A stretch of DNA of 64,000 nucleotides from Pseudoalteromonas sp. XI10 (lineage in GTDB: Bacteria > Pseudomonadota > Gammaproteobacteria > Enterobacterales > Alteromonadaceae): positions 124,001-188,000 of the forward strand of contig NZ_LOPY01000039.1 in the NCBI RefSeq assembly GCF_001469895.1, read 5' to 3'. The notes beneath the pieces are model-generated. The model ran no database searches, was not told the DNA's origin, and was given only the letters and a program-made list of their open reading frames with translations. The position numbers and the translations under genes are program-made. Below, one piece after another: positions 34,944 to 45,806 of this stretch. The first letter of the stretch is position 1; each line of letters begins with the position of its first letter.

Positions 34944-35008
34944 AGTAGACCTCTATTTGTTGTCTTATTCTTTAAAGAATTATTGTTGTCGTGTAAATGT
35001 GTGTTCTT

Positions 35009-35030
35009 TGAGCGAGCGTGTGCTCGCTCA
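35009..35030. repeat. Intercistronic hairpin between mmsA and the acyl-CoA dehydrogenase gene
   Basis: TGAGCGAGC-GTGT-GCTCGCTCA, a perfect 9-bp stem. No T tract follows on the minus strand, so it is more likely an mRNA-processing or stabilising element than a terminator. Confidence 0.6.
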
Positions 35031-35049
35031 GCAGTAAATTAATTACGGC

Positions 35050-36540
35050 TTATTTAAGGTTGATACTCATGTTCGGACCTGAGGCGATATCATCCTCGAA
35101 CCAACGTGAAGTAATTGTTTTTGTTTCTGTGTAAAAACGAATACCTTGCTTACCATAGGTGTGTTGATCGCCGTAGAATGAGCCTTTCCAACCTGTGAAA
35201 GAGAAAAACGGTAGTGGCACAGGAATTGGCACATTGATACCAACTTGACCTACTTCGATTTCATGTTGGAATTTACGTGCAGCAGCGCCGCTTGATGTGA
35301 ATAACGAAGTACCGTTACCGTAAGGCGAGTTATTGATAAGCTCAATCGCCTCTTCAAGAGTATCTACAAACATACAAGCCAGTACTGGACCAAAGATCTC
35401 TTCTTTGTATAAATCCATCTCAGTTGTTACATCAGTAAATAGCGTTGGACCAACCCAGTTACCTTGCTCGTAACCTTCAACAGTAAAGTCAGAGCCATCA
35501 ATTAAACACGTTGCACCTTGTTCTTTACCACTTGCGATAAGTGATAAAATACGATCTTTAGCTGCTTTTGATGTTTGTGGGCCGTAAGCCGCGTTAGCAT
35601 CATCCCATACACCTGGACGTACGTTTTCAAAGCCTGCTTTAATTTCATCAACCCAGTCTTTTGCTTGACCAACGAATACAGCAACCGAAATACCCATACA
35701 GCGCTGACCCGCAGCACCTACAGACGCTCCTACTAGGTTGTTTACAACATGCGATTTACTTGCATCAGGCATAATAACCATGTGGTTTTTTGCACCTACA
35801 CAAGCTTGCACGCGTTTAAGGTTTGCTGTGCCTTTTGAATAGATGTATTCACCTACACCACACGAACCAACAAATGAAATAGCACGTACTGCTGGGTCTT
35901 CTAATAAACGGTCAACTTGTGGTTTGGTACCATGAACAACTTGTAACACCCCTTTTGGTGCACCCGCTTCAACAAATAGTTCAGCTAAACGCATTGGTGT
36001 TAGTGGATCTTGCTCTGATGGTTTCAGAATAAAGGTGTTACCACACACAATCGCCAGTGGGAACATCCATAATGGGATCATCGCAGGGAAGTTAAATGGC
36101 GTAATACCCGCACATACACCTAGTGGTTGCATGTAAGAATAAGTATCGATTTTACGCGCTACGTTTTCCATTGTTTCGCCCATCATTAATGATGGTGCAT
36201 TGGCTGCTTGCTCAACAACTTCAATACCACGCCAAACATCACCTTTGGCGTCTTCAAATGTTTTACCCAGCTCATGACAAATAATCGTCGCAAGCTCATC
36301 ATGGTTTTCTTTTAGTAGTGCTGCGTATTTCATCATAATGCGCGCACGCTCAGAAATTGGCACTTCTTTCCATGTTTTAAATGTTTCTTTTGCAGAGGCA
36401 ATGGCTGCATCCATTTCAGCATCTGTTGCACACGGAACTTGAGCTAACACTTCTTGGTTTGCAGGATTGATAACATCAATCAGCTGCGATGAACTTGATT
36501 GGGTAAATTCGCCGTTGATAAATAAAGGTACTTGGTGCAT
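35050..36540 (-). CDS. mmsA: Methylmalonate-semialdehyde dehydrogenase (CoA-acylating)
   Basis: Converts methylmalonate semialdehyde to propionyl-CoA and CO2 with NAD and CoA. The 496-residue aldehyde dehydrogenase has [13 protein letters not shown], the catalytic Cys in [12 protein letters not shown] and the late [12 protein letters not shown]. The absence of the usual general-base Glu motif (ELGGKN) in favour of [14 protein letters not shown] is typical of MmsA. It lies second in the operon after the thiolase gene. Confidence 0.95.
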   Translation of the reverse strand: MHQVPLFINGEFTQSSSSQLIDVINPANQEVLAQVPCATDAEMDAAIASAKETFKTWKEVPISERARIMMKYAALLKENHDELATIICHELGKTFEDAKGDVWRGIEVVEQAANAPSLMMGETMENVARKIDTYSYMQPLGVCAGITPFNFPAMIPLWMFPLAIVCGNTFILKPSEQDPLTPMRLAELFVEAGAPKGVLQVVHGTKPQVDRLLEDPAVRAISFVGSCGVGEYIYSKGTANLKRVQACVGAKNHMVIMPDASKSHVVNNLVGASVGAAGQRCMGISVAVFVGQAKDWVDEIKAGFENVRPGVWDDANAAYGPQTSKAAKDRILSLIASGKEQGATCLIDGSDFTVEGYEQGNWVGPTLFTDVTTEMDLYKEEIFGPVLACMFVDTLEEAIELINNSPYGNGTSLFTSSGAAARKFQHEIEVGQVGINVPIPVPLPFFSFTGWKGSFYGDQHTYGKQGIRFYTETKTITSRWFEDDIASGPNMSINLK

Positions 36541-36570
36541 GAGGCACTCCTCCCCAGTGGGTATAAAGAG

Positions 36571-36605
36571 GCCGCAACATGATAGTTTTTAAAATACGTT
36601 GCGGC
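36571..36605. repeat. Intercistronic hairpin between thiolase gene and mmsA
   Basis: GCCGCAAC and GTTGCGGC arms with a 19-base loop between the thiolase stop and the mmsA start. Partial readthrough or mRNA processing is possible. Confidence 0.5.
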
Positions 36606-36631
36606 TGTGAGAGATTAAAATTCTAAAGCGA

Positions 36632-37813
36632 TTAAAGAGCTTCGACTGCCATAGCAACAGCTTCACCACCACCGATACACAATGAGGCAATACCTTTGCT
36701 AAGACCACGATTCTTTAATGCATGAATTAAGGTAACTAAGATACGCGCGCCGCTTGCACCGATTGGGTGACCAAGTGCACAGGCACCGCCGTTTACGTTT
36801 ACTTTGCTTTCATCAAGTTTTAACTCGTTAATTGCAAGCATAGTCACCATGGCAAACGCTTCGTTGATTTCCCATAAATCAACATCATTAACAGACCAAC
36901 CGGCTTTTTCTAAAAGCGATTGCATTGCGCCAACCGGTGCTAAAGTAAATTCGCTTGGTGCTTGTGAATGTGTGCTGTGAGCAACGATACGACAAAGTGG
37001 TGTTAAACCTTGTGCTTTAGCATCAGATTCACGCATTAACACAAGCGCTGCTGCACCATCAGAAATTGATGACGAGTTTGCAGCTGTAATCGTGCCGTCT
37101 TTTTTGAATGCGGGACGTAAACCTGGGATTTTATCAGGACGTGCATTGCCTGGTTGCTCATCAATCGCAACGGTCACATCACCTTTGCGTGTAGAAATAG
37201 TGTGCGCGGCAATCTCGTTTGCAAATGCACCTGTTTCAATCGCACTATTCGCTTTAGTCAGTGAGCTAAGTGCAAAGTTATCCATTTGTTCACGACCAAT
37301 TGAATATTGATCGGCAGTGTCTTGTGCAAAACAACCCATTGCTTTGTTGTCGTAAGCATCTTCAAGGCCATCACACATCATGTGATCTTTTACTTCGCCA
37401 TGACCCATACGCATACCTGAACGTGCATTTGGTAACATATAAGGAGCATTACTCATGCTTTCCATACCACCAGCAACCGCTGAGTTGATAGAGCCTGATT
37501 TAATTAAGTCATGAGCAAACATTGCAGCCTTTAAGCCAGAGCCACATACTTTGTTGATTGTTGTTGCACCAGTACCTTGATTAAGGCCTGCTTTTAACAT
37601 TGCTTGGCGTGCAGGTGCTTGACCAAGACCAGCTGGTAATACACAGCCCATGATCACTTCGTCAATCTTATCGGCAGATAAACCGGCTTGCTCTAAGCTA
37701 CTTTTAATAGCTGTAGCACCTAAATCAGTTGCGTGTGCACCACTTAGTGCGCCCATAAAACCACCCATAGGGGTACGTTTTGCGGCAACAATAACAACGG
37801 CTTCAGTAGTCAT
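36632..37813 (-). CDS. Acetyl-CoA acetyltransferase (thiolase)
   Basis: Degradative thiolase of 393 residues, likely cleaving 2-methylacetoacetyl-CoA at the end of isoleucine degradation. It has the nucleophile Cys in NKVCGSGLKAAM, the His in GGACALGHPIGASGAR and the second Cys in LCIGGGEAVAMAVE. The start at 37813 has GGAG upstream; an in-frame ATG at 37843 would add ten residues. It is the first gene of the minus-strand operon, with a LiuR-type promoter upstream. Confidence 0.93.
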   Translation of the reverse strand: MTTEAVVIVAAKRTPMGGFMGALSGAHATDLGATAIKSSLEQAGLSADKIDEVIMGCVLPAGLGQAPARQAMLKAGLNQGTGATTINKVCGSGLKAAMFAHDLIKSGSINSAVAGGMESMSNAPYMLPNARSGMRMGHGEVKDHMMCDGLEDAYDNKAMGCFAQDTADQYSIGREQMDNFALSSLTKANSAIETGAFANEIAAHTISTRKGDVTVAIDEQPGNARPDKIPGLRPAFKKDGTITAANSSSISDGAAALVLMRESDAKAQGLTPLCRIVAHSTHSQAPSEFTLAPVGAMQSLLEKAGWSVNDVDLWEINEAFAMVTMLAINELKLDESKVNVNGGACALGHPIGASGARILVTLIHALKNRGLSKGIASLCIGGGEAVAMAVEAL

Positions 37814-37910
37814 AATTGGCTCCATGTAAGTGGTTATCATCATGTGTTCAAATCATGTGTAACCAAACAGTTAATTTGTTATAGTTTAATTTCGATTTAA
37901 TTCAGCATAC

Positions 37911-37939
37911 ATAATATTTACGTTTACGCCAACGTAAAT
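37911..37939 (-). promoter_or_regulatory. Promoter and LiuR-type palindrome of the valine/isoleucine operon
   Basis: Inverted repeat ATTTACGTT-N6-AACGTAAAT at 37916-37939. On the minus strand it gives a -35 TTTACG, 16 bp later -10 TATTAT. A palindrome inside the spacer is typical of MerR-family control. Confidence 0.7.
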
Positions 37940-38097
37940 CTAAAATCAACATTTTTGCGGCCGGTAAAACTGTAAACTTATCTGTATTTTGTTGTATGAA
38001 AAATCGAACATCTGCTTACAAGGCTAGATAAATAAAGCTTTTCAACAAATCCAACCAGTTATCTTTATAAGTCTAAAGTATAACTCCCAAATCATCC

Positions 38098-38126
38098 TTT
38101 ACCTTTACGTAAACTTCACTTATATT
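38098..38126 (+). promoter_or_regulatory. Promoter and LiuR-type palindrome of the liu operon
   Basis: TTTACC (-35), a 17-bp spacer containing the perfect palindrome TTTACGTAAA at 38104-38113, then TATATT (-10). It lies about 30 bp before the liuR start, so the regulator probably controls its own operon. Confidence 0.75.
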
Positions 38127-38154
38127 GGTGTTATTCGAATGAGGTAAATAAATC

Positions 38155-38589
38155 ATGAAACAAGACAATCAAACAAACTTTGAAAGCGCAGCAGTTGAAC
38201 CTGCTAGCAATGAGCAAACGTTTAGTATCAGCGAACTAGCAAAAGAATTTGATATAACGACCCGCTCTATCCGCTTTTATGAAGACCAAGGCCTGATCTC
38301 ACCTGATCGCAATGGTCAAACCCGTATTTATTCAAAACGCGACAAAGTAAGACTAAAACTTATTCTACGTGGTAAACGCTTAGGTTTTACCTTGGCTGAA
38401 ACGGGCCGTTTGTTTGAACTTTACGATGCAGATAAATCGAGCGCTAAACAGCTAGTCACTATGCTTGACCTTATCGCAGAGAAAAAAGCGGACCTAAGCC
38501 AACAAATGGACGACATTAAAGTTGTACTAATGGAATTGGTTACAGCAGAACGCCGCTGTCGTGAAACCCTTAATAATTTAGACGAATAA
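38155..38589 (+). CDS. liuR: MerR-family regulator of branched-chain catabolism
   Basis: Transcription regulator of 144 residues with an N-terminal extension of about 22 residues. The MerR winged helix (about 23-90) shows SISELAKEFDITTRSIRFYEDQGLISP, then YSKRDKVRLKLILRGKRLGFTLAE. A dimerising helix follows, with a terminal cysteine segment RRCRETL. It heads the liu operon and its palindrome also occurs in the divergent promoter. LiuR in the literature governs leucine and related catabolism in proteobacteria, so control of both operons is a strong inference. Confidence 0.92.
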   Translation: MKQDNQTNFESAAVEPASNEQTFSISELAKEFDITTRSIRFYEDQGLISPDRNGQTRIYSKRDKVRLKLILRGKRLGFTLAETGRLFELYDADKSSAKQLVTMLDLIAEKKADLSQQMDDIKVVLMELVTAERRCRETLNNLDE

Positions 38590-38633
38590 CCTGACAACAA
38601 TCTCGTCAACAGACTCTCACAGGAACACACATT

Positions 38634-39809
38634 ATGAGCACTATTTCACTTTATAAAGAAATGAACTTCGGACTTGGCGAAACAGCAGACATGATCCGCG
38701 ATCACGTTAATAGCTTTGCTAGCCAAGAAATTGCCCCACTTGCAGAACAAACAGATGTAGACAATGCCTTCCCTAATCAACTTTGGCCACAGCTTGGCGA
38801 AATGGGTTTATTAGGAATGACAGTGCCTGAAGAATTTGGCGGTGCTGGCCTTGGTTACCTTGAGCACGTAATCGCAATGGAAGAAATTAGCCGTGCAAGT
38901 GCATCGATTGGTTTAAGTTATGGTGCTCATTCAAACTTATGTGTAAACCAAATTAACCGTAATGGGTCACAAGCACAAAAAGAAAAGTACTTACCAAAAC
39001 TTATCAGCGGTGAGCACATTGGTGCCCTTGCGATGAGTGAGCCAAATGCGGGTTCTGATGTTGTATCAATGAAATTAAAAGCTGAGAAAAAAGGCGATGT
39101 ATTTGTTCTTAACGGTAACAAAATGTGGATCACCAATGGTCCAGATGCCGATACCTTTGTTATCTATGCAAAAACAGATTTAAATGCCGGTCCTAAAGGT
39201 ATCACAGCGTTCATCGTTGAACGTAACACACCAGGGTTCTCTACTGCGCAAAAGCTAGACAAACTTGGTATGCGTGGCTCTAACACCTGTGAATTAGTGT
39301 TCGAGAACTGCGAAGTACCAGCAGAAAACATTCTAGGTAACTTAAACGAAGGCGTAAAAGTACTTATGAGTGGCCTTGATTATGAGCGTGTTGTTTTAGC
39401 TGCAGGCCCGCTTGGCATTATGCAAGCATGTATGGACATTGTGGTTCCTTATATTCATGAGCGTAAACAATTTGATAGCCCAATTGGTCAGTTCCAACTT
39501 ATTCAAGGCAAAATCGCTGACATGTACACGCAAATGAATGCAGCACGTTCATACGTTTACACGGTAGCTCGTGCATGTGACCGCGGCGAAACAACGCGTA
39601 AAGATGCCGCTGGTGCAATTTTATATGCCGCAGAGCTTGCGACTAAGATGGCCTTAGATGCTATCCAAATCTTAGGTGGTAATGGTTATATCAACGAATA
39701 CGCGACAGGTCGCTTGTTACGTGATGCAAAACTATATGAAATTGGCGCAGGTACTTCAGAAATCCGCCGCATGCTAATTGGTCGCGAATTATTCACTGAA
39801 AGCCGATAG
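38634..39809 (+). CDS. liuA: Isovaleryl-CoA dehydrogenase
   Basis: FAD acyl-CoA dehydrogenase of 391 residues that oxidises isovaleryl-CoA to 3-methylcrotonyl-CoA. The C-terminal position of the usual base is Gly ([13 protein letters not shown]), while [13 protein letters not shown] supplies the Glu specific to isovaleryl-CoA dehydrogenases. [14 protein letters not shown] and [12 protein letters not shown] are FAD/substrate segments. It follows liuR by 44 bp and precedes liuB by 9 bp. Confidence 0.95.
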   Translation: MSTISLYKEMNFGLGETADMIRDHVNSFASQEIAPLAEQTDVDNAFPNQLWPQLGEMGLLGMTVPEEFGGAGLGYLEHVIAMEEISRASASIGLSYGAHSNLCVNQINRNGSQAQKEKYLPKLISGEHIGALAMSEPNAGSDVVSMKLKAEKKGDVFVLNGNKMWITNGPDADTFVIYAKTDLNAGPKGITAFIVERNTPGFSTAQKLDKLGMRGSNTCELVFENCEVPAENILGNLNEGVKVLMSGLDYERVVLAAGPLGIMQACMDIVVPYIHERKQFDSPIGQFQLIQGKIADMYTQMNAARSYVYTVARACDRGETTRKDAAGAILYAAELATKMALDAIQILGGNGYINEYATGRLLRDAKLYEIGAGTSEIRRMLIGRELFTESR

Positions 39810-39818
39810 GACCTTGTT

Positions 39819-41426
39819 ATGACGATTTTAAAATCGAGTGTAAATCCACACGATCCGCAATTTTTGCAAAATCACGACAACATGGCCGCTCTCGTAAGTG
39901 ATTTACGTGAAAAAGTCGCTGATATCCGTTTAGGTGGGGGCCCTGCCCTTATTGAGCGTCACCAAGGCCGTGGTAAGTTGTTTGTTCGTGACCGTATTGA
40001 AACGCTACTTGATGAAGGCTCGCCATTTTTAGAGATTTCTCAATTTGCTGCCTTTGGTGTGTACGAACAAGCTATTCCATGTGCCGGTGTTGTTGCTGGT
40101 ATTGGTCGTGTGAAAGGCGTTGAATGTATGATCATCGCCAATGATGCAACCGTAAAAGGCGGTACATACTTTCCGCTAACGGTGAAAAAACATCTACGTG
40201 CTCAAGATATCGCAGAGCGTTGTCATTTACCGTGTATTTATTTAGTTGATTCAGGCGGTGCAAACCTGCCTGAACAAGATGATGTATTTCCAGATAAATT
40301 ACACTTTGGCCGTATTTTCTATAATCAGGCTCGTATGTCTGGTAAAGGCATTCCACAAATTGCGGTCGTAATGGGTTTATGTACCGCAGGTGGTGCTTAT
40401 GTACCAGCAATGGCTGATGAAAGTATTATTGTAAAAGAGCAAGGCACAATTTTCTTAGCAGGCCCGCCACTGGTTAAAGCGGCTACAGGTGAAGAAGTGA
40501 GTGCTGAAGAGCTCGGTGGTGCTGATGTTCACTGTAAAACATCTGGTGTTGCCGACCACTATGCTGAAAACGATGCCCATGCACTTTCTATCGCGCGCCA
40601 ATGCATTGAACGAATAAACTATCAGCGCCCTACTGCACCGTTACTTGATGATGTTAAACCGCCGCGTTACGACATTAACGAAATTTACGGCATTGTGGGT
40701 ACCGACCTCAAAAAGCCATTTGATGTACGCGAAGTAATTGCTCGTGTTGTTGATGATTCATCATTTGATGAATTTAAACGTTACTTTGGCGAAACACTAG
40801 TAACCGGCTTTGCAAAAATCTTTGGTCACCCTGTCGGTATTGTTGCCAACAACGGCATTTTATTCAGTGAATCAGCGCAAAAAGGCGCGCACTTTATACA
40901 ACTATGTGCACAACGCAAAATTCCTTTAGTGTTTTTACAAAACATTACTGGCTTTATGGTTGGTAAAAAATACGAAGCTGAAGGCATCGCCAAACATGGT
41001 GCGAAAATGGTAACCGCTGTGTCATGTGCTGATGTGCCAAAATTCACCGTGTTAATTGGTGGCTCGTATGGTGCGGGTAACTACGGTATGTGTGGCCGCG
41101 CGTTTGAACCTACCATGATGTGGATGTGGCCAAATGCCCGTATATCTGTAATGGGTGGTGAACAAGCAGCAGGCGTGCTTGCACAAGTTAAACAAGATGG
41201 TTTAGCCCGAAAAGGCGAAAGCATGACTGATGAGCAAGTCAGTGAGTTTAAAAAGCCAATTATAGAGCAATACGAAAAACAAGGTCATCCATATTACGCC
41301 AGTGCCCGCCTTTGGGATGATGGCATTATCGATCCTGCTGATACCCGCAATGTATTAGGGCTTGCCTTGAGTGCAGCTAAAAATGCACCAGAGCGCGATT
41401 CGCAGTTCGGCGTATTTAGAATGTAA
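39819..41426 (+). CDS. liuB: Methylcrotonyl-CoA carboxylase, carboxyltransferase (beta) subunit
   Basis: Carboxyltransferase subunit of 535 residues that transfers CO2 from biotin to 3-methylcrotonyl-CoA. Both crotonase-like halves are visible: the N-terminal half has [20 protein letters not shown], and the C-terminal half has [26 protein letters not shown] and [24 protein letters not shown]. It pairs with the biotin-carrying LiuD. Complete length for the family. Confidence 0.96.
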   Translation: MTILKSSVNPHDPQFLQNHDNMAALVSDLREKVADIRLGGGPALIERHQGRGKLFVRDRIETLLDEGSPFLEISQFAAFGVYEQAIPCAGVVAGIGRVKGVECMIIANDATVKGGTYFPLTVKKHLRAQDIAERCHLPCIYLVDSGGANLPEQDDVFPDKLHFGRIFYNQARMSGKGIPQIAVVMGLCTAGGAYVPAMADESIIVKEQGTIFLAGPPLVKAATGEEVSAEELGGADVHCKTSGVADHYAENDAHALSIARQCIERINYQRPTAPLLDDVKPPRYDINEIYGIVGTDLKKPFDVREVIARVVDDSSFDEFKRYFGETLVTGFAKIFGHPVGIVANNGILFSESAQKGAHFIQLCAQRKIPLVFLQNITGFMVGKKYEAEGIAKHGAKMVTAVSCADVPKFTVLIGGSYGAGNYGMCGRAFEPTMMWMWPNARISVMGGEQAAGVLAQVKQDGLARKGESMTDEQVSEFKKPIIEQYEKQGHPYYASARLWDDGIIDPADTRNVLGLALSAAKNAPERDSQFGVFRM

Positions 41427-41436
41427 TGGAGGCCTT

Positions 41437-42207
41437 ATGTCAGTAACACTCGAAATAACAAAATCAAATGTGGCTGTACTGGTACTAAGTCGCCCAGAAA
41501 AACACAATGCATTTAACGAAGAAGTCATCAGTGAGCTGATCCGTTTAATTGAACACGCAAATAGCTGTGATGTGCGCGCACTGGTTTTAAAAACCGAAGG
41601 TAAGCACTTCTCTGCTGGCGCTGATTTAAACTGGATGAAGTCGATGGCTGGCAATGACTTTGCAGAAAACTTAGCGGATTCTATGCAGCTAGCAAAGCTT
41701 ATGAAAGTTCTTGCTACAAGCCCACATCCAACAATTTGTGCCGTACAAGGTGCTGCATTTGGCGGTGCATTAGGCTTAATTGCGTGTTGTGATATCGCAA
41801 TTTGCCAAGACGATGCACAGTTTTGCTTAAGTGAAGTAAAGCTTGGTCTTATTCCTGCGGTTATCAGCCCTTATGTCATTAAAGCCATTGGTGAACGCGC
41901 TGCACGTCGTTATTTTTTAACGGCAGAGATTTTTGACGCGCATACAGCCAAGCAACTGGGGTTAATTCACCAAATCACCGGCGATTTACAAACAGCGCTC
42001 GATAAACACTTACAAAGCCTTGTTAATAATGGCCCTGTTGCTGTTAAAGCAGCGAAGCAGCTAATCAATGATGTCGCTGGCAACGTAATAGATGATGCAC
42101 TGATTGAGTTAACCGCTGAGCGCATTGCTCGCATTCGTGTATCTGAAGAAGGCCAAGAAGGCCTAACTGCATTTTTTGAAAAACGTGCCCCTAACTGGCA
42201 GAAATAG
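41437..42207 (+). CDS. liuC: Methylglutaconyl-CoA hydratase
   Basis: Crotonase-family enzyme of 256 residues hydrating 3-methylglutaconyl-CoA to HMG-CoA. It has HFSAGADLNWMKSM for CoA binding, AAFGGALGLIACCDI and FCLSEVKLGLIPAVISP with one catalytic Glu; the other Glu position is Gly, as expected for this subfamily. The start at 41437 has GGAGG; an upstream extension to 41371 would overlap liuB and is rejected. It lies between the two carboxylase subunit genes, as in other liu operons. Confidence 0.93.
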   Translation: MSVTLEITKSNVAVLVLSRPEKHNAFNEEVISELIRLIEHANSCDVRALVLKTEGKHFSAGADLNWMKSMAGNDFAENLADSMQLAKLMKVLATSPHPTICAVQGAAFGGALGLIACCDIAICQDDAQFCLSEVKLGLIPAVISPYVIKAIGERAARRYFLTAEIFDAHTAKQLGLIHQITGDLQTALDKHLQSLVNNGPVAVKAAKQLINDVAGNVIDDALIELTAERIARIRVSEEGQEGLTAFFEKRAPNWQK

Positions 42208-42215
42208 GAACCATT

Positions 42216-44180
42216 ATGACAACAAAATCATTGAAAAAAATTCTCGTTGCCAACCGTGGTGAAATTGCCTGCCGAGTTATGCGTACAGCAAAGCAAATGG
42301 GCTTAACAACGGTTGCAGTGTACTCAGATGCAGATAAACATGCTCAGCACGTAAAGCTTGCTGATGAAGCGTATCACATTGGTCCTGCGCCAAGTAAAGA
42401 CTCGTACTTAGTGGCAGACAAAATCATCGATGTGGCAAAACAAGCAGGTGTTGATTGTATTCACCCAGGCTATGGTTTTTTATCTGAGAACTGTGACTTT
42501 GCGCTTGCATGTGAGAAAAATGACATCGCCTTTATAGGCCCGCCAGCATCAAGTATTGAGGCCATGGGCTCAAAAACCCGCGCTAAAGAAATTATGCACC
42601 AAGCAAATGTACCTTTAGTGCCTGGGTACTATGGTGACAACCAAGATACTGAGTTCTTACAAGCTGAAGCTGAAAAAATTGGTTACCCGGTACTGATTAA
42701 AGCGGCTTTTGGTGGCGGTGGTAAAGGTATGCGAGTTGTAGAACACGCAAAAGACTTTATCGGTGCGCTTGAAGGTGCAAAACGTGAAGCTAAAGCCGGC
42801 TTTGGTAACGATTTAGTGCTTTTAGAGCGCTATGTCACTAAACCTCGCCATGTTGAAGTACAAGTGTTTGCCGATAGTCATGGTAACTGTGTGTACTTAG
42901 GCGACCGTGACTGCTCATTACAGCGTCGTCACCAAAAAGTAATTGAAGAAGCCCCTGCTCCGGGTTTATCAGATGAACTTCGTAAAGAAATGGGTGAAGC
43001 GGCAGTACGTTGTGCCCAAGCGATTAACTATCGCGGCGCAGGTACGGTTGAGTTTTTATTATGCGGTGATGAATTCTTTTTCATGGAAATGAACACCCGT
43101 TTACAAGTAGAGCACCCAGTAACAGAAATGGTAACCGGTGTTGATTTGGTGAATTGGCAAATCAACATTGCGGCAGGTGAAGCATTACCACTTAGCCAAG
43201 CAGATATTCAGCTACAAGGTCACAGCTTTGAAGCACGTATTTATGCAGAAGATCCAAGTAATGACTTTATTCCGTGTTCTGGCCACATTGACGCCCTATT
43301 CACACCGAACGAATCTGAATTTGTACGTATAGATACAGGGATTGCAGCGGGTGATGAAATTAGCCCGTTCTACGACCCTATGATTGCTAAATTAATTGTT
43401 CATGACGATAACCGTGAGGCAGCGCTTGGGCGTTTATCAAAAGCACTAGAGCAATTCCACCTAGCAGGTTTTAGCTGTAACGTTAATTTCTTACATAATC
43501 TTGCTAACCACCCTACTTTTCAAGCTGGTGCACCCGATACGCACTTTATTGAAGACCAAGGTGAGCGCCTTGTTGCTAAAAACGAGCAACAGTCTGTTAT
43601 TGCAACCGTTGCGGCAGCCTATGCGTATGCATATCAACTGAAAGGTGAAAGCAGCAGCCCATGGCAACAATTAACAGGCTTTATGCTAAACAGTGACGCT
43701 AAAACAACAATTCCATTTGTAGATTTTAACGTTCATGCCGTTAAGACCTCAGATGGCTTTAAAATCAGCCTAGATGGAGTTGACTATACAACCTCGGGCA
43801 AGGTTGAAAATGGCCTTGCAAACCTTGTCGTTAATGGCGAAAAAGTTGTAGCTCATATTAATCAAGCAGACTCACACATTACAGTAATGTACAAAGCACA
43901 GCAAACGGTGCTTGAGCTGATTGATAAACACTATATTAGTGAACATGAAAGTGATGCACTACCACTTGCTGCACCACTCAATGGTACTGTTGTTAAACAT
44001 TTAGTTGAAGTGGGTAGTACTGTCGCTAAAGGTGACGCTGTTGTCATCATAGAAGCGATGAAAATGGAATATACCCTTAATGCCCCGCATGATGGTGTAT
44101 TAACCAGCTATTGCTTTGCTGAAGGTGAATTGGTGAGCCACGGTGATATGCTCGCCATTGTTGAAGAGCCGGAGGCGTAA
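42216..44180 (+). CDS. liuD: Methylcrotonyl-CoA carboxylase, biotin-containing (alpha) subunit
   Basis: Biotin-dependent subunit of 654 residues. The biotin carboxylase part (about 8-455) has ILVANRGEIACRV, the ATP-grasp loop AAFGGGGKGMRVV and EMNTRLQVEHPVTE. A linker region follows, then the C-terminal biotinyl domain (about 575-650) with the modified Lys in IIEAMKMEYTL. It needs biotin ligase for activation. Its stop overlaps the liuE start as TAATG. Confidence 0.96.
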   Translation: MTTKSLKKILVANRGEIACRVMRTAKQMGLTTVAVYSDADKHAQHVKLADEAYHIGPAPSKDSYLVADKIIDVAKQAGVDCIHPGYGFLSENCDFALACEKNDIAFIGPPASSIEAMGSKTRAKEIMHQANVPLVPGYYGDNQDTEFLQAEAEKIGYPVLIKAAFGGGGKGMRVVEHAKDFIGALEGAKREAKAGFGNDLVLLERYVTKPRHVEVQVFADSHGNCVYLGDRDCSLQRRHQKVIEEAPAPGLSDELRKEMGEAAVRCAQAINYRGAGTVEFLLCGDEFFFMEMNTRLQVEHPVTEMVTGVDLVNWQINIAAGEALPLSQADIQLQGHSFEARIYAEDPSNDFIPCSGHIDALFTPNESEFVRIDTGIAAGDEISPFYDPMIAKLIVHDDNREAALGRLSKALEQFHLAGFSCNVNFLHNLANHPTFQAGAPDTHFIEDQGERLVAKNEQQSVIATVAAAYAYAYQLKGESSSPWQQLTGFMLNSDAKTTIPFVDFNVHAVKTSDGFKISLDGVDYTTSGKVENGLANLVVNGEKVVAHINQADSHITVMYKAQQTVLELIDKHYISEHESDALPLAAPLNGTVVKHLVEVGSTVAKGDAVVIIEAMKMEYTLNAPHDGVLTSYCFAEGELVSHGDMLAIVEEPEA

Positions 44181-45085
44181 TGGCACAGTTTCCTGATTTT
44201 GTTCGCATTGTAGAAGTTGGCGCTAGAGACGGCTTGCAAAATGAAGCTGCCGTTAGCACTCAAGATAAAGTCGCGCTTATCAACGCACTAGCAGATGCTG
44301 GGCTTAAAGATATTGAAGCAGGCGCCTTTGTGTCACCTAAATGGGTGCCACAAATGGCTGACTCAAGCGATGTAATTAGCGCGTTAAATTTGCCTCATGT
44401 TAACTTAAGTGCCCTCACCCCGAATCTACGGGGTGCAGAGGCGGCAAAACAAGTCGGCATACAAGAATTTGCAATCTTTACAGCAGCAAGTGAAGCGTTT
44501 TGTCAAAAGAACATTAACTGCTCTATTGATGAAAGTATTGACCGCTTTAAAGATGTCATGGATTTTGCCAAAGCGAATAACATTCGTGTTAGAGGTTATG
44601 TTAGCTGCGTCATGGGTTGTCCATATCAAGGTGATGTCGACTACAATGATGTATTAAAAGTATCAGAGCGATTACTCGAGCTTGGTTGTTACGAAATTAG
44701 CCTTGGCGACACCATAGGTGTGGGAACGGCGAAAAAAGTCGATGAGTTATTAGATTTACTCTTGCTACATATTGATAAATCAAAACTCGCTGTACATTTT
44801 CACGACACCTACGGACAAGCGCTCACAAATATTTACACCGCCCTAAGCCGCGGTATAGCAACGGTTGACAGTGCTGTTGCAGGCCTTGGTGGCTGCCCTT
44901 ATGCCAAAGGCGCGTCAGGAAATGTTGCCACTGAAGATGTAGTTTACTTACTACAAGGGCTTGGCATAGAGCATGAAATTGATTTAGAAAGACTGGCTAA
45001 AGCTGGTTGGGCTATATGCAGTGCACTAAATAAACAACCTGTCAGCAAGGTATCACTTGCTCTAAAGAACACTCAGAATAATTAA
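44180..45085 (+). CDS. liuE: Hydroxymethylglutaryl-CoA lyase
   Basis: Cleaves HMG-CoA into acetoacetate and acetyl-CoA, the last step of leucine breakdown before CoA transfer. TIM-barrel protein of 301 residues with [10 protein letters not shown] at the N-terminus, [15 protein letters not shown] for metal-binding His residues, and the catalytic loop [14 protein letters not shown] with the active Cys. The start overlaps the liuD stop by one base. Complete. Confidence 0.96.
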   Translation: MAQFPDFVRIVEVGARDGLQNEAAVSTQDKVALINALADAGLKDIEAGAFVSPKWVPQMADSSDVISALNLPHVNLSALTPNLRGAEAAKQVGIQEFAIFTAASEAFCQKNINCSIDESIDRFKDVMDFAKANNIRVRGYVSCVMGCPYQGDVDYNDVLKVSERLLELGCYEISLGDTIGVGTAKKVDELLDLLLLHIDKSKLAVHFHDTYGQALTNIYTALSRGIATVDSAVAGLGGCPYAKGASGNVATEDVVYLLQGLGIEHEIDLERLAKAGWAICSALNKQPVSKVSLALKNTQNN

Positions 45086-45096
45086 GGAGTAGGCTC

Positions 45097-45795
45097 ATGG
45101 CCGGTTTCGATAAAGTGGTTTCAAGTTATGAAGCTGCAATGGAAGGTTTAAAAGATGGCGATACAATTATCGCTGGTGGCTTTGGCTTGTGTGGTATTCC
45201 TGAGGGACTTATCAGTGAAATTAAGCGTAAACAGACTAAAAATCTAACCGTTGTTTCGAATAACTGCGGTGTAGACGATTTTGGTTTAGGTGTTTTACTT
45301 CACGATAAGCAAATTAAAAAAATCATCGCTTCTTATGTGGGTGAAAATGCGCTTTTCGAAAAACAACTACTCGATGGCGAAATTGATGTTGTTTTAACAC
45401 CACAAGGTACACTCGCTGAGAAGATGCGCGCTGGTGGTGCGGGTATTCCTGCGTTTTATACAGCTACAGGTTACGGTACTCCTGTTGCCGAAGGTAAAGA
45501 AGTCAAAGAATTTGATGGTCGCCCATATATCTTAGAAGAATCTATTACTGGCGAGTTTGCCATTGTTAAAGCATGGAAAGCCGACCGCTACGGTAATCTT
45601 GTATTTCGCCACACAGCAATGAACTTCAACCCGATGGCCGCGACAGCCGGTAAAATTACCGTTGCTGAAGTAGAAGAGATTGTTGAGCCAGGTGAACTTG
45701 AACCGAGCCAAATTCATACCCCAGGTATTTATGTTAATCGCGTGATCAAAGGCGACTTTGAAAAACGCATTGAACGTGTAACAACTCGCGATTAA
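45097..45795 (+). CDS. scoA: 3-oxoacid CoA-transferase subunit A
   Basis: Subunit A of 232 residues of succinyl-CoA:3-ketoacid CoA-transferase, which activates acetoacetate to acetoacetyl-Co[14 protein letters not shown] and [16 protein letters not shown] are CoA-transferase family I signatures. [23 protein letters not shown] follows near the C-terminus. It is 11 bp after liuE and 11 bp before subunit B, so the operon channels acetoacetate from leucine to the thiolase. Sometimes named liuF. Confidence 0.94.
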   Translation: MAGFDKVVSSYEAAMEGLKDGDTIIAGGFGLCGIPEGLISEIKRKQTKNLTVVSNNCGVDDFGLGVLLHDKQIKKIIASYVGENALFEKQLLDGEIDVVLTPQGTLAEKMRAGGAGIPAFYTATGYGTPVAEGKEVKEFDGRPYILEESITGEFAIVKAWKADRYGNLVFRHTAMNFNPMAATAGKITVAEVEEIVEPGELEPSQIHTPGIYVNRVIKGDFEKRIERVTTRD

Positions 45796-45806
45796 GGAGC
45801 AATAAA

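Noticed and set aside
41371..41436. Longer liuC
   Set aside because: It would overlap liuB by 56 bp; the ATG at 41437 has GGAGG and the family N-terminus.
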